Shown one piece after another: positions 1 to 8,701 of a DNA stretch of 64,000 bases (its first letter is position 1; every line of letters starts with the position of its first letter). The position numbers and the translations under genes were made by a program. The notes beneath the pieces were generated by a model. It saw nothing but the letters and a program-made list of their open reading frames with translations. It made no database searches and was not told the DNA's origin. This stretch comes from Microbacterium sp. CBA3102 (GTDB taxonomy: Bacteria; Actinomycetota; Actinomycetes; Actinomycetales; Microbacteriaceae). The stretch covers positions 1,488,001-1,552,000 of the forward strand of contig NZ_CP042412.1 in the NCBI RefSeq assembly GCF_007954505.1, read 5' to 3'.

Positions 1-2
1 AC

Positions 3-395
3 TACCGCGGCCCGATGACCCCGCGCATCCTGCCCGTCTTCACCCTGGGGAGCATGCCGCTGGTGGTGTGGGCGGCCGCGGAGGTGAGCGGCGGCGGGCC
101 GGTGGCGCTGGTCACGCTCATCGCCCTGTTGGTGCTGGGGTTGGGGATCTACGTGCCCGCCTACGTGGTGCAGCACCGCATCATTCTGACCGCGGGCCCC
201 GCCTATGCTGCGCTTCTCGGCCTGGCCGTACCGCCGGTCGTCGGCGTCGCCTCTGCTGCCGTCGGTCTCTCCCCGCTGCCGGGGCCCATGCAGGCGGGGG
301 GCATCGTCCTCACCCTCGCGGGCATGCTCGCCGTGATCCGCATGAAGTTCCATCCATCGAATTCGACGAAGAACAAGAAGGAGTCACGCAGATGA
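3..395 (+). CDS. C-terminal part of a multi-pass membrane protein (EamA/DMT-like), truncated by window edge
   Basis: The reading frame is open from the left edge to a TGA at 393-395, so only the last 130 or so residues are seen. An ATG occurs at position 15, but the frame continues upstream of it, so the true start lies outside the window. The visible part has about four hydrophobic segments with short basic loops and a lysine/arginine-rich cytoplasmic tail. The spacing resembles the second half of EamA/DMT-family transporters, but I see no diagnostic motif, so the family is a guess. The stop overlaps the next gene's ATG by 4 bp, implying translational coupling with the oxidoreductase/SDR/glycosyltransferase genes and perhaps transport of a sugar or polyol related to them. 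Confidence 0.6.
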   Translation, partial: YRGPMTPRILPVFTLGSMPLVVWAAAEVSGGGPVALVTLIALLVLGLGIYVPAYVVQHRIILTAGPAYAALLGLAVPPVVGVASAAVGLSPLPGPMQAGGIVLTLAGMLAVIRMKFHPSNSTKNKKESRR

Positions 396-1573
396 GTCAG
401 ACGAAGATCAGGGTGGGGGTGGTCGGAGCAGGGCTCCGGTTCGCGCTCATGCGCGCCATCATCGAGCTGCCCAACAGTGCTTTTCACCTCGTGGCCGTCG
501 CCGACCCGAGCTCGGCCGCACGGGACACCGTGAATGCGGAGCTGCCTGGAGTGCGGGTGTACGACCACCACCGTGAGCTCGTGGCTGATCCGGACGTCGA
601 CGCCATCTTCGTGCTTACTCCGGATTTCCTCCACGCGGAGGTGGGGCTCGCGAGCCTCGCTGGGGGGAAGGCGACCTTCATCGAGAAGCCGCTGGCAACG
701 TCGTTGGAGGACGCCGATGCGCTCATCGAGGCCGCTCGACGCACCGGAGCACTGCTGTATGTCGGGCATAACATGCGGCAGATGCCGCTCGTCGAGAAGA
801 TGCGCGAGGTGGTCGAATCCGGCGCCATCGGTGAACCGCGAGCGTTCTGGATCCGCCATTTCATCGGACGCGGCGGCGACTACTTCTTCAAGGACTGGCA
901 CGCCGAGAAGGCGCGCTCCGGGGGACTGCTCGTGCACAAGGGGAGTCACGACCTCGATGCCATGGCGCACATCCTCGGAACGCGCTACGTGAGTGTGCAA
1001 GGCTCGGGCGGCCTGACCGTCTACGACGGCGCGCATCGCCGCGAGCTCGACGCACCGGCGCCCGACGCCCGTTCACACATCGACAACTGGCCGCCGCTCG
1101 CCCAGCGGAACCTCAATCCGGCGCTTGACGTAGAAGACCTCTCGCACGTGAATCTCGTGTGCGAGAACGGCGTGCTCGGCACGTACATGCAGTGCCACTA
1201 CACTCCCGATTACTGGCGCAACTACTGCATCATCGGCACCGAGGGACGCGCCGAGAATTTCGGCGACGAAGGGGGCGACGGCGTCATCAGAGTGTGGACC
1301 ACTCGCCGCCGCGGCTACGACCCGGAGCCTGACATCGAGATCCGCCTCTCCGAGGACGCTGCCACGCAGGACGGGCACGACGGCGCGGACCTTCGTATCC
1401 TGCAGAACTTCGCCGACAGCTACCTCGGACGAGCGGAGCCGCTCACGTCCATCGATGCGGCCCGCAACGCGGTGGCTGTCGGACAGATTGCCGGCGCCTC
1501 GATCGATGGTGATGGGCGGATGCTCACCGTCCCGGTCGCCGCCAGCCTGACGGGAGGGCGGCGCGATGGCTGA
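392..1573 (+). CDS. Gfo/Idh/MocA family NAD(P)-dependent oxidoreductase
   Basis: 393 residues. The N-terminal Rossmann fold starts with VGVVGAG, and the EKP motif (FIEKPLATS), which carries the family's catalytic lysine, is intact. A C-terminal alpha/beta substrate domain follows, as in inositol dehydrogenases and glucose-fructose oxidoreductases. The family oxidises or reduces sugars and cyclitols; the substrate here cannot be read from the sequence. The frame extends far upstream, but the ATG at 392 gives a normal N-terminus directly before the nucleotide-binding loop and overlaps the previous stop. It also overlaps the next gene by 8 bp. The grouping with an SDR and a glycosyltransferase suggests carbohydrate or polyol metabolism. 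Confidence 0.9.
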   Translation: MSQTKIRVGVVGAGLRFALMRAIIELPNSAFHLVAVADPSSAARDTVNAELPGVRVYDHHRELVADPDVDAIFVLTPDFLHAEVGLASLAGGKATFIEKPLATSLEDADALIEAARRTGALLYVGHNMRQMPLVEKMREVVESGAIGEPRAFWIRHFIGRGGDYFFKDWHAEKARSGGLLVHKGSHDLDAMAHILGTRYVSVQGSGGLTVYDGAHRRELDAPAPDARSHIDNWPPLAQRNLNPALDVEDLSHVNLVCENGVLGTYMQCHYTPDYWRNYCIIGTEGRAENFGDEGGDGVIRVWTTRRRGYDPEPDIEIRLSEDAATQDGHDGADLRILQNFADSYLGRAEPLTSIDAARNAVAVGQIAGASIDGDGRMLTVPVAASLTGGRRDG

Positions 1574-2375
1574 CGTCTTCGACCTCAACGGGCGCATCGC
1601 GCTCGTCACAGGAGGCGGCGGTGATATTGGCGCCGAGATCTCCCGCACACTCGCCGCTTCCGGGGCACGCGTCGCGGTGGCAGACATCGATGAGGGTGCC
1701 GCGGCGCGGGCGGCCGCCACCGCAGCGAATGCCGCTCGTGGCGAGGGGACAGCGCATGCGTTCGCTCTGGACGTGACGGATGCCGGCAGCATCGACCGCT
1801 GTTTCACCGCGGTCACCGAGCTCTGGGGCGAGCCCGACATCGTCGTGAACAACGCGATCGTCGCCTGTCCGATCCCGCCCCTGCCGCATGAGGCTCCTGA
1901 CGAGATCTGGGATCAAGACATCGACGTGATCCTCAAGGGCGGTTTCCGCTGTGCCCGGCGTGCGCTGCCGGCGATGATGGCGGCCGGAACCGGGGTCGTC
2001 ATCAACATCCTCTCGGTGAACGCCCACGAGTTCTACGGCCACCCCTCGTACAGCGCGGCCAAGGCCGGCATGCGCTCGTTCACGCAGTCGCTCGCGAGTG
2101 TCTACGGCCCGTACGGTGTGCGTGCCGTTTCGATCTCTCCCGGCACCATTCGGACGAAAGCGTGGGATCAGCAGATCGAGAAGGACGCCAGCACGTTTGA
2201 GCGCCTTGAGGCGTGGTATCCGATAGGAAGGATCGGTCGTCCTGGCGATGTGGCGTCCGCCGTCGCATTCGCGTCGTCGGACTCGGCCAGCTGGATCACC
2301 GGTTCCGATCTCGTCATCGACGGCGGGCTCATGGCGGGCAACCCGACCATGGCGCGCTCTGTGGAGGGCTCATAG
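1566..2375 (+). CDS. SDR family NAD(P)-dependent oxidoreductase
   Basis: 269 residues, the usual length for a classical short-chain dehydrogenase. The dinucleotide-binding motif is TGGGGDIG near residue 18, NNA lies near residue 95, and the catalytic pair Tyr162/Lys166 sits in YSAAK. The C-terminal TGSDLVIDGG is typical of 3-oxoacyl-ACP reductase-like SDRs that act on sugars or ketones. The start overlaps the Gfo/Idh gene by 8 bp, so the two are co-translated and probably act in sequence on one substrate. That substrate is not identifiable from sequence. Confidence 0.92.
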   Translation: MADVFDLNGRIALVTGGGGDIGAEISRTLAASGARVAVADIDEGAAARAAATAANAARGEGTAHAFALDVTDAGSIDRCFTAVTELWGEPDIVVNNAIVACPIPPLPHEAPDEIWDQDIDVILKGGFRCARRALPAMMAAGTGVVINILSVNAHEFYGHPSYSAAKAGMRSFTQSLASVYGPYGVRAVSISPGTIRTKAWDQQIEKDASTFERLEAWYPIGRIGRPGDVASAVAFASSDSASWITGSDLVIDGGLMAGNPTMARSVEGS

Positions 2376-2377
2376 CG

Positions 2378-3454
2378 ATGAGTGCCGATCATCGTGTCCT
2401 CCATCTCGTGCAGTGCGGGCCGACGACGGGCGGTACTGTCTCCCACGTAGCCACACAGGTCGCACACCAACGGAGTCGCGGCCTGCGCGTCGCCGTCGTC
2501 GCCGGGAGCGAAGGAGTGCTCGCCGAGAGGTGCCGTCTCGTCGGAGCCGACGTGTTCGTCGACCCCGCCCTGCTGCCATCGTCTCCACTCGATGGCTGTG
2601 ACTCGCCGCAGGGGGCGCTCGCCATCGCCGAACGGTGGGGGCCCGACCTGATCCATTCTCATCTGATGCACGCCGGATTCGTCGGACAGCATGTGGCCAC
2701 GTCCCTCGGACGGCCCCACATCTACACTCAGCACATGTACACGCCGATCGATCCGTTGGTGCGGACGATGCGCGCGGTGGATGCGGATGCGCATGTGATC
2801 GCCGTCGCCCGCTTCGGACACGCGGCCATCTCGGAGTATCTGGAGGAACCGGACCGGGTGCACCTGGTACCCAACGGGGTCGATGCGCCGGAGCTCTCCA
2901 ACTTCCGGCTGGAGACCTCAGGCGTTGGCCCGCACCTTCTCTACTGCGGGCGGCTCTCGCCGGAGAAGGGCGCCGACCTCGCCATCCTCGCCTTCGTGGA
3001 GATCGGTCGTGCGCTGCCGGATGCGGTGCTCCACATCGTCGGCACCGGCCCCGATCACACGCTGCTCGAGCGCGTCACTCGCGCGCTGGGCCTCGAGGAT
3101 CGGGTGCGTTTCTACGGCAGCATCTCCGGCGCCCTGCATCCGCATGCGGGAGCCGACCTGTTGCTCGCGCCCTCACGTGGCGATGCGGCGAGTCTGGTGC
3201 TGCTGGAGGCGATGGCATCCGGAATTCCGATCATCGCGGCCCGCGTGGGAGGAACCGCAGAACTCATCCGCGATGACGTCGACGGAGTTCTCGTGGAACC
3301 GGACTCTCCGGCGCAGCTCGCCGCGGCCGCGCTGTCCGCGCTCGGCGACGACGATCGACGTGTCGTCTCCGCTCGCAATCGGCACGCGGCACTCTTCACC
3401 GCAGAGCGGATGGTAGCCGACACCTTGGAGGTCTACGGTTCCGTGCTGAGCTAG
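2378..3454 (+). CDS. Glycosyltransferase family 4 (GT-B fold)
   Basis: 358 residues. The N-terminal half has a glycine-rich loop (GPTTGGTVSH) typical of GT4 acceptor domains. The C-terminal half has the donor-domain signature YCGRLSPEKG, followed by EAMASGIPIIA and GTAELI; the E-x7-E motif binds the nucleotide-sugar. The longer open frame upstream overlaps the SDR and is not credible. The ATG at 2378 is 2 bp after the SDR stop. There is no signal peptide, so a cytoplasmic or peripheral membrane transferase is expected. It is the last gene of the operon and probably glycosylates a lipid or small-molecule acceptor; the specificity is unknown. Confidence 0.9.
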   Translation: MSADHRVLHLVQCGPTTGGTVSHVATQVAHQRSRGLRVAVVAGSEGVLAERCRLVGADVFVDPALLPSSPLDGCDSPQGALAIAERWGPDLIHSHLMHAGFVGQHVATSLGRPHIYTQHMYTPIDPLVRTMRAVDADAHVIAVARFGHAAISEYLEEPDRVHLVPNGVDAPELSNFRLETSGVGPHLLYCGRLSPEKGADLAILAFVEIGRALPDAVLHIVGTGPDHTLLERVTRALGLEDRVRFYGSISGALHPHAGADLLLAPSRGDAASLVLLEAMASGIPIIAARVGGTAELIRDDVDGVLVEPDSPAQLAAAALSALGDDDRRVVSARNRHAALFTAERMVADTLEVYGSVLS

Positions 3455-3490
3455 GACGAGGCCCGCTCCCAGCATCCTCACAATCCCGAA

Positions 3491-3510
3491 ATGTACAAAA
3501 GTACATGTAC
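3491..3510. promoter_or_regulatory. Palindromic operator upstream of the TetR/RND genes
   Basis: ATGTACAAAAGTACAT (3491-3506) is a perfect 6-bp inverted repeat around AAAA, and GTACATGTAC (3501-3510) is a second palindrome overlapping it. It lies 20-39 bp before the regulator's ATG, where an autoregulatory TetR site is expected. The assignment to this TetR is inference from position. Confidence 0.6.
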
Positions 3511-3529
3511 GGATGTCCAAGGGGGCGGG

Positions 3530-4117
3530 ATGAAGCATGGTGCGCGTCGGCGACGTGACCCGGAAGCGCGCCGCCGGGAGATCGTGACCGCCGCGGCGGA
3601 ACTGATCGTCGAGGTGGGCGCCGAGGCCGTCACGCACCGTATGGTGGCCGCCCGCGCCGGCGTGCCCCTCGGTGCGACGACTCAGTACTTCGACACCCTC
3701 GACGACCTCCGTGCTGCGGCCTTCCGCGCGCTTGCCGAAGAGGTTGACGCGCGCCTCGACGGTGTCCGTCAGACGCTCACCGAGCGCGGCGTCTCGCCGC
3801 ACACGATCGCCACCCTGATCGCCGACAGCATGGAGGACGCGCACGCCGTCCAGGCCGACCGCGCGGTGGTGACCGCTGCCGTGCACGATCCACGGCTGCG
3901 CGAACTCGCTCGTCACCTCTCCGACCGGCTCGTGGAACTCCTCGAACCGACCTATGGTGAAGATCGGGCCCGTGCCGCGATGATCTTCATCGACGGCGTC
4001 ATGTGGAACATGCAGATCCGCGACGACCGCCTGGCACAGTCCTTCATCGAGACCGCACTGGCGCGGATCCTCGGAGATTCCGTCTCCACTCCGACCGCAA
4101 CGACAGCCACACCCTGA
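3530..4117 (+). CDS. TetR/AcrR family transcriptional regulator, probable repressor of the RND pump
   Basis: 195 residues from ATG 3530, which has an AAGGGGG ribosome site 6-12 bp upstream. An in-frame ATG at 3491 falls inside the palindromic operator and would add 13 non-homologous residues, so it was not chosen. The N-terminal TetR helix-turn-helix runs from about residue 10 to 57 (REIVTAAAELIVEVGAE through AGVPLGATTQYFDTLDDL); the rest is the variable ligand-binding domain. It lies 16 bp upstream of the RND transporter and is probably in one operon with it, the usual drug-responsive repressor/pump arrangement. Confidence 0.9.
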   Translation: MKHGARRRRDPEARRREIVTAAAELIVEVGAEAVTHRMVAARAGVPLGATTQYFDTLDDLRAAAFRALAEEVDARLDGVRQTLTERGVSPHTIATLIADSMEDAHAVQADRAVVTAAVHDPRLRELARHLSDRLVELLEPTYGEDRARAAMIFIDGVMWNMQIRDDRLAQSFIETALARILGDSVSTPTATTATP

Positions 4118-4133
4118 CACCGAGGAAAACGCC

Positions 4134-7100
4134 TTGTCGAAACTTGCCATCCTGAGCCTCAAGAACCGTGCGCTCATCGCCCTCATCACCATCGTCGCGG
4201 CGGTGTTCGGCGGGCTCGCGCTCACGAACCTCAAGCAGGAGCTCATCCCTTCGCTCGAGCTGCCGGCGCTCGTCGTCATGACGACCTACCCCGGGGCCTC
4301 GCCCGAGGTGGTCGAGAATGACGTGTCGACGCCGGTCGAGTCGGCGATCCAGGGTGTCCCCGGGCTCGAGTCGACCACCGCGACCAGCACCACGAACGCC
4401 TCGATCGTCCAGGCGATGTTCGCCTACGGCACGAACCTCGCCACAGCCGAGCAGAAGATCCAGCAGGCGATCAACCGGATCTCCTCGCAACTGCCCGAAG
4501 ACGTCAGCCCGCAGGTGCTGTCGGTGTCGATCGATGACTTCCCCGTGATCCAGGTCGCCGTCACCGGATTCGAGGATGCCGACAACGCCCAGGCCGAACT
4601 CGAATCCGTCGCGATCCCCGACCTCGAGGACGTCGACGGGGTCAACGCCGCGGAGATCGTCGGTGGCGTCGGACAGCGCATCAGCATCACCCCCGACACG
4701 GCGAAGCTCGCCGCCGCGGGTCAGAGCACACAGGCCATCAGCTCGGCGCTGCAGCAGAACGGCACCCTGTTCCCGGGCGGGGACATCACCGCCGACGGGC
4801 AGACGCTCACGGTGCAGACCGGGGCCAAGATCACCTCGGTCGAGGAGATCGCGGCGCTGCCGTTGGTCGGCACCGATCTCACCATCGGCGACGTGGCCAG
4901 CGTCGTGCAGGAATCCGACCCCGTCACCTCGATCTCGCGGGTCGACGGCAAGGATGCGCTGTCGATCTCGATCACGAAGCTGCCCGCCGCCAACACCGTC
5001 GAGGTGTCCAACGGCGTGATCGCGGCCCTCGACGAGATCGGCAAGGCGTTCCCCGATGCCGAGTTCACCGTGATCTTCGACCAGGCGCCGTTCATCGTCC
5101 AGTCGATCGAGACGCTCGCCACCGAGGGTCTGCTCGGCCTCGTCTTCGCCGTGATCGTCATCCTGGTCTTCCTGCTCTCGATCCGCTCGACCCTCGTGAC
5201 GGCGATCTCGATCCCGACCAGCGTGCTCATCACGTTCATCGGATTGCAGGCGTTCGGCTACTCGCTGAACGTGCTGACGCTCGGCGCGCTCACGATCGCG
5301 ATCGGTCGAGTGGTCGACGACTCCATCGTGGTGATCGAGAACATCAAACGTCACTACGTGGGCGATGCCGACAAGGGCGATGCGATCCGTCTCGCCGTGC
5401 GCGAGGTCGCGATGGCGATCACCGCCTCGACGATCACGACCGTCGCGGTGTTCCTGCCGATCGTCTTCGTCGGCGACATGGTCGGCGAGCTGTTCCGACC
5501 GTTCGCGATGACGGTGACGATCGCGATGGTCGCCTCGCTCCTGGTCGCGCTCACCATCGTGCCGGTGCTCGCCTACTGGTTCCTGAAGCCCGGCAAGCCG
5601 CTGCTCGACGAGCATGGAACGCCGATCGACCCCGAGCACCCCGATGCTCCGCCGACGCAGCTCCAGCGCGTGTACCGGCCGATCCTCGCCTGGACGCTGA
5701 AGCACTCGGGTGTCACGGTCATCCTGGCCGTCGTCGTGCTCGGTGCCACGCTCGCCGCGGCACCGCTGATGAAGGTCAACTTCCTCAGCGACTCGGGCCA
5801 GAACACCATGACCGTGACGCAGGACCTCGGTCCGACCGCGAGCCTGCAGGCGAAGTCCGATGCCGCTGTCGCCGTCGAGGATGCACTGCTCGACATCGAC
5901 GGCATCGAACACGTGCAGGCCTCGATCGGATCCAGCGGCTCCGCGCTCCGTGACGCCTTCTCCGGCGGCGCGGGCATCACCTACTCGGTGTTGACGGACG
6001 GCGATGCCGATCAGGAGAAGCTCCGCGCCGACGTGCAGGATGCGATCGATGAGCTCGGCGACGAAGTGGGCGAGGTGTCCGTCGCGGCCTCCGCCGGATT
6101 CGGCTCGAGCGACATCGAGATCACGGTCAGCGCACCGAACGGCGATGACCTGCAGACTGCGACCACGGCACTCGTCGACGAGCTCGACGGCCGGGACGGG
6201 GTCGGCCAGGTCACCGACAACCTCGCCGCCGCGCTGCCGTACATCGCCGTCGTCGTCGATCGGGAAGCCGCCGCTCAGCGCGGTCTCTCCGAGGTCGCAG
6301 TCGGCTCGATCGTGTCGAACACCATGCGCCCGCAGCAGGCCGGTTCCGTCGAGATCGACGACACCGCGCTGACCGTCTACATCGTCACGCCCGAGCCGCC
6401 GACCACGGTCGAGGCGCTCAAGGAGCTGGCGATCCCGACGCCGCTCGGCGTGGTGCAGCTGCAGGACATCGCGACCGTCGAGCAGCGCAACGGCCCGACG
6501 TCGATCACGACCGAGCAGGGGCGGCGCACCTCGACGATCACGGTGCCGCCGGCATCCGACAACCTCGCCACCGCCACACAGTCGGTGAACGAGGCGCTCG
6601 CCGCGGTCGATCTGCCCGACGGCGCCTCCGCCGAGGTCGGTGGCGTGGCGTCGCAGCAGGCGGACTCGTTCTCGCAGCTGGGCCTCGCGATGCTCGCGGC
6701 GATCCTGATCGTCTACGTGGTGATGGTCGCGACCTTCAAGTCGCTGCGCCAGCCGCTGCTGCTGCTCGTCTCGGTGCCGTTCGCGGCGACCGGCGCGATC
6801 CTGCTGCAGATCGTCACGGGAGTGCCGCTCGGTGTCGCCTCGCTGATCGGTGTGCTGATGCTGATCGGCATCGTGGTGACGAATGCGATCGTGCTCGTCG
6901 ACCTGGTGAACCAGTACCGGGAGAAGGGACTGTCGACCGTCGAGGCGGTCAAGGCCGGTGGGGAGAAGCGTCTGCGTCCGATCCTCATGACCGCGCTCGC
7001 GACGATCCTCGCCCTCACCCCGATGGCGCTCGGCATCACCGGGCACGGCGGGTTCATCTCCCAGCCGCTGGCGATCGTCGTGATCGGTGGACTCCTGTCC

Positions 7101-7343
7101 TCGACGGTGCTGACACTGATCGTGCTGCCGACGCTCTACAACCTCGTCGAGGGTGCCAAGGAGCGGCGGGCGGCGCGCAAGGCGGGCGGGTCGGATGCCG
7201 GCGGGGCGCCCGAGCCGGATGCTCCGGTCGGGCCGGATGCGTCGGGCGCTGCGGCAGCTCCGGCCGGTTCAGTGCTGATCGACGCGTCTGGTCTGCCGCA
7301 CGCACGGCAGCTCACCCGGCGCGAACTGCGCGACCGGGAGTAG
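4134..7343 (+). CDS. RND-family efflux transporter permease (HAE1/AcrB-like)
   Basis: 1069 residues starting at TTG 4134, preceded by GAGGAAA. The topology is that of hydrophobe/amphiphile efflux RND pumps: one N-terminal membrane helix, a large porter loop, helices 2-6, a second large loop and helices 8-12. The proton-relay aspartate pair is present in helix 4 (Asp395-Asp396 in GRVVDDSIVVIEN). The C-terminal tail after residue 1015 is Ala/Pro/Asp-rich and disordered. No periplasmic adaptor or outer-membrane gene is adjacent, as expected in a Gram-positive. It likely works as a stand-alone proton-driven exporter of drugs or lipids, controlled by the upstream TetR. Confidence 0.92.
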   Translation: MSKLAILSLKNRALIALITIVAAVFGGLALTNLKQELIPSLELPALVVMTTYPGASPEVVENDVSTPVESAIQGVPGLESTTATSTTNASIVQAMFAYGTNLATAEQKIQQAINRISSQLPEDVSPQVLSVSIDDFPVIQVAVTGFEDADNAQAELESVAIPDLEDVDGVNAAEIVGGVGQRISITPDTAKLAAAGQSTQAISSALQQNGTLFPGGDITADGQTLTVQTGAKITSVEEIAALPLVGTDLTIGDVASVVQESDPVTSISRVDGKDALSISITKLPAANTVEVSNGVIAALDEIGKAFPDAEFTVIFDQAPFIVQSIETLATEGLLGLVFAVIVILVFLLSIRSTLVTAISIPTSVLITFIGLQAFGYSLNVLTLGALTIAIGRVVDDSIVVIENIKRHYVGDADKGDAIRLAVREVAMAITASTITTVAVFLPIVFVGDMVGELFRPFAMTVTIAMVASLLVALTIVPVLAYWFLKPGKPLLDEHGTPIDPEHPDAPPTQLQRVYRPILAWTLKHSGVTVILAVVVLGATLAAAPLMKVNFLSDSGQNTMTVTQDLGPTASLQAKSDAAVAVEDALLDIDGIEHVQASIGSSGSALRDAFSGGAGITYSVLTDGDADQEKLRADVQDAIDELGDEVGEVSVAASAGFGSSDIEITVSAPNGDDLQTATTALVDELDGRDGVGQVTDNLAAALPYIAVVVDREAAAQRGLSEVAVGSIVSNTMRPQQAGSVEIDDTALTVYIVTPEPPTTVEALKELAIPTPLGVVQLQDIATVEQRNGPTSITTEQGRRTSTITVPPASDNLATATQSVNEALAAVDLPDGASAEVGGVASQQADSFSQLGLAMLAAILIVYVVMVATFKSLRQPLLLLVSVPFAATGAILLQIVTGVPLGVASLIGVLMLIGIVVTNAIVLVDLVNQYREKGLSTVEAVKAGGEKRLRPILMTALATILALTPMALGITGHGGFISQPLAIVVIGGLLSSTVLTLIVLPTLYNLVEGAKERRAARKAGGSDAGGAPEPDAPVGPDASGAAAAPAGSVLIDASGLPHARQLTRRELRDRE

Positions 7344-7373
7344 TGGGTCCGTCCGTCGGGGGTTCCGGCGGAC

Positions 7374-7419
7374 GGTCACAACTCACGCGCGTTCACAACT
7401 CACGCGCGTTCACAACTCC
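7374..7419. repeat. Tandem 17-bp repeats leading into the terminator
   Basis: Two 17-bp units with core TCACAACTCACGCGC (7374-7390 and 7391-7407), followed by GTTCACAACTCC (7408-7419). The last unit forms the outer left arm of the terminator palindrome; its near-complement GGAGTTGTCAAC is at 7482-7493. The same TTCACAACTC outer arm recurs around the terminator at 10915-11010. Confidence 0.8.
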
Positions 7420-7423
7420 GCAG

Positions 7424-7466
7424 AAAGGCCCCGGATCCGCAGGCAGATGCGTGATCCGGGGCCTTT
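7424..7466. terminator. Bidirectional intrinsic terminator between RND pump and aldose epimerase
   Basis: Perfect 14-bp arms, AAAGGCCCCGGATC (7424-7437) and GATCCGGGGCCTTT (7453-7466), separated by 15 bp. They lie between two convergent genes. The A/T ends of the arms give short U-tracts in both directions. Confidence 0.85.
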
Positions 7467-7522
7467 CGAGTCGATCCTTGAGGAGTTGTCAACGGCCCGA
7501 CGCTGCGACGGGTCGGAACAGG

Positions 7523-8419
7523 TCAGCTGAACGTGATGCCCCAGTGCAGGGTCCAGGTCTCTTCCGGGGCGAGGCGGCGGATGCCGAGGCCGCTGTTGAG
7601 CGCATCGGCGGGCGCGGTCATCGGCTCGATCGCGACCGCGAGGCTCTGTCCGGGATAAGCGGGTGTGGTGTACACCTGCACGTAGTCGAAGCCCTCACCC
7701 TGCCACAGGGTCACGCGACGGCCGTCCGGTGCGGTGAGCGAGTGGCGTACCCGCCCGTCCGGGTCGCGCGTGAGATCGGTGAAGCCGGTGTCGAGGCTCA
7801 CGTCTCCCAGGCGGACGCCATCCCGCAGCGCGGTATCCGCCGGACGCGTCCCGGTCGGCAGCATCCGCTCATCGGTCTCGAACGCGGTCTTCGCGGGGAT
7901 CCTCAGCGTGAGGTCGTGCGGGTCGACATCACCGATCGTGACGAACGGATGCGTGCCCAGCGCGACCGGCGCCGGGGTGTCCGAGCGGTTGGTGAGGGCG
8001 TGTGCGACCTGGATGCCGTCGGCGGTGAGGGTGTAGGTCACCGCGGTCTCGACCAGATACGGATAGCCGGTCTGCGGCACGATGGTCGCTCGCAGCACGG
8101 CTTCGGTGTCGGTCTGCGACACCTCGTAGGAGGTGAAGCGCAGCAGTCCGTGGCTCGCATTGTTCAACTTCGGCTCGGTGATCGCGAGCGCTCGCGCGGT
8201 GCCGTCGTCCTCCCATCGTCCGTCGCGCACCCGGTTCGGCCACGGCACGAGCACCACACCGGAACACGCGGGAGTCGGCAGGTCGAGGGGATACGGCGGC
8301 ACGAGATCGACACCGCCGATGCGCAGCGAGCGCAGGGACGCACCGACCTGGGCGATCTGCGCATCCACCTCGCCGCGTCGGAGGGTGATCTGGGTGCCGG
8401 TGGGGGAAGCGGTACTCAC
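7523..8419 (-). CDS. Aldose 1-epimerase family protein (GalM-like)
   Basis: 298 residues from GTG 8419. The conserved HG motif (NNASHGLLR), a second histidine in THPFVTIG and a late glutamate (AIEPMTAP) match the mutarotase active site. The enzyme interconverts alpha and beta anomers of aldohexoses in the cytoplasm. An in-frame ATG at 8497 would add 26 residues, but that stretch uses ATA, CTA, AGA and TTG codons, which are rare here, so it is probably leader; the start is therefore uncertain by 26 codons. The gene is divergent from the DEAD-box helicase and convergent with the RND gene. Confidence 0.85.
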   Translation of the reverse strand: MSTASPTGTQITLRRGEVDAQIAQVGASLRSLRIGGVDLVPPYPLDLPTPACSGVVLVPWPNRVRDGRWEDDGTARALAITEPKLNNASHGLLRFTSYEVSQTDTEAVLRATIVPQTGYPYLVETAVTYTLTADGIQVAHALTNRSDTPAPVALGTHPFVTIGDVDPHDLTLRIPAKTAFETDERMLPTGTRPADTALRDGVRLGDVSLDTGFTDLTRDPDGRVRHSLTAPDGRRVTLWQGEGFDYVQVYTTPAYPGQSLAVAIEPMTAPADALNSGLGIRRLAPEETWTLHWGITFS

Positions 8420-8542
8420 CTCGACATCGTACGGCCACGCCTGCGGCAACACTCTCTCAGGTGCGTCCGGTAGTATCGGACGGTCGGCTTCGGACACCCG
8501 CGCGTTGGCGCGGACGTTTTCTGTGTATGAAGTGTGAGTCCA

Positions 8543-8685
8543 GGGGCCGATGGTGAGCGTCGCTCGACGCTAATCAACCATCACATGAATGGCCCCGGCC
8601 GCTGACAGTCCGGAACCCCGCTGATCGAGCCCGATCAGGCGCAGGGTGCTCGCGCGTGCGCGCGGCGCTGTTCTCGTGCGAGAAC
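8543..8685 (+). ncRNA. Structured 5' leader of the DEAD-box helicase mRNA (candidate cis-regulatory RNA)
   Basis: Three nested complementary segments form one long stem: GGGGCC (8543-8548) with GGCCCC (8591-8596), GATGGT (8549-8554) with ACCATC (8577-8582), and AGCGTC (8556-8561) with GACGCT (8566-8571), closed by a GCTC loop. A separate hairpin, GTTCTC-GTGC-GAGAAC (8670-8685), ends just before the ribosome site AGGAAG and the ATG at 8702. Structured leaders that control RNA-helicase or cold-shock genes are known in bacteria. I do not recognise this one as a named family; the regulatory role is inference. Confidence 0.5.
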
Positions 8686-8701
8686 ACAGGAAGACACCGC
8701 A

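Noticed and set aside
4044..7046. A 1000-codon open frame opposite the RND pump
   Set aside because: The composition is dominated by Arg, Asp, His and Glu with no recognisable domain, and the RND gene on the other strand is certain.
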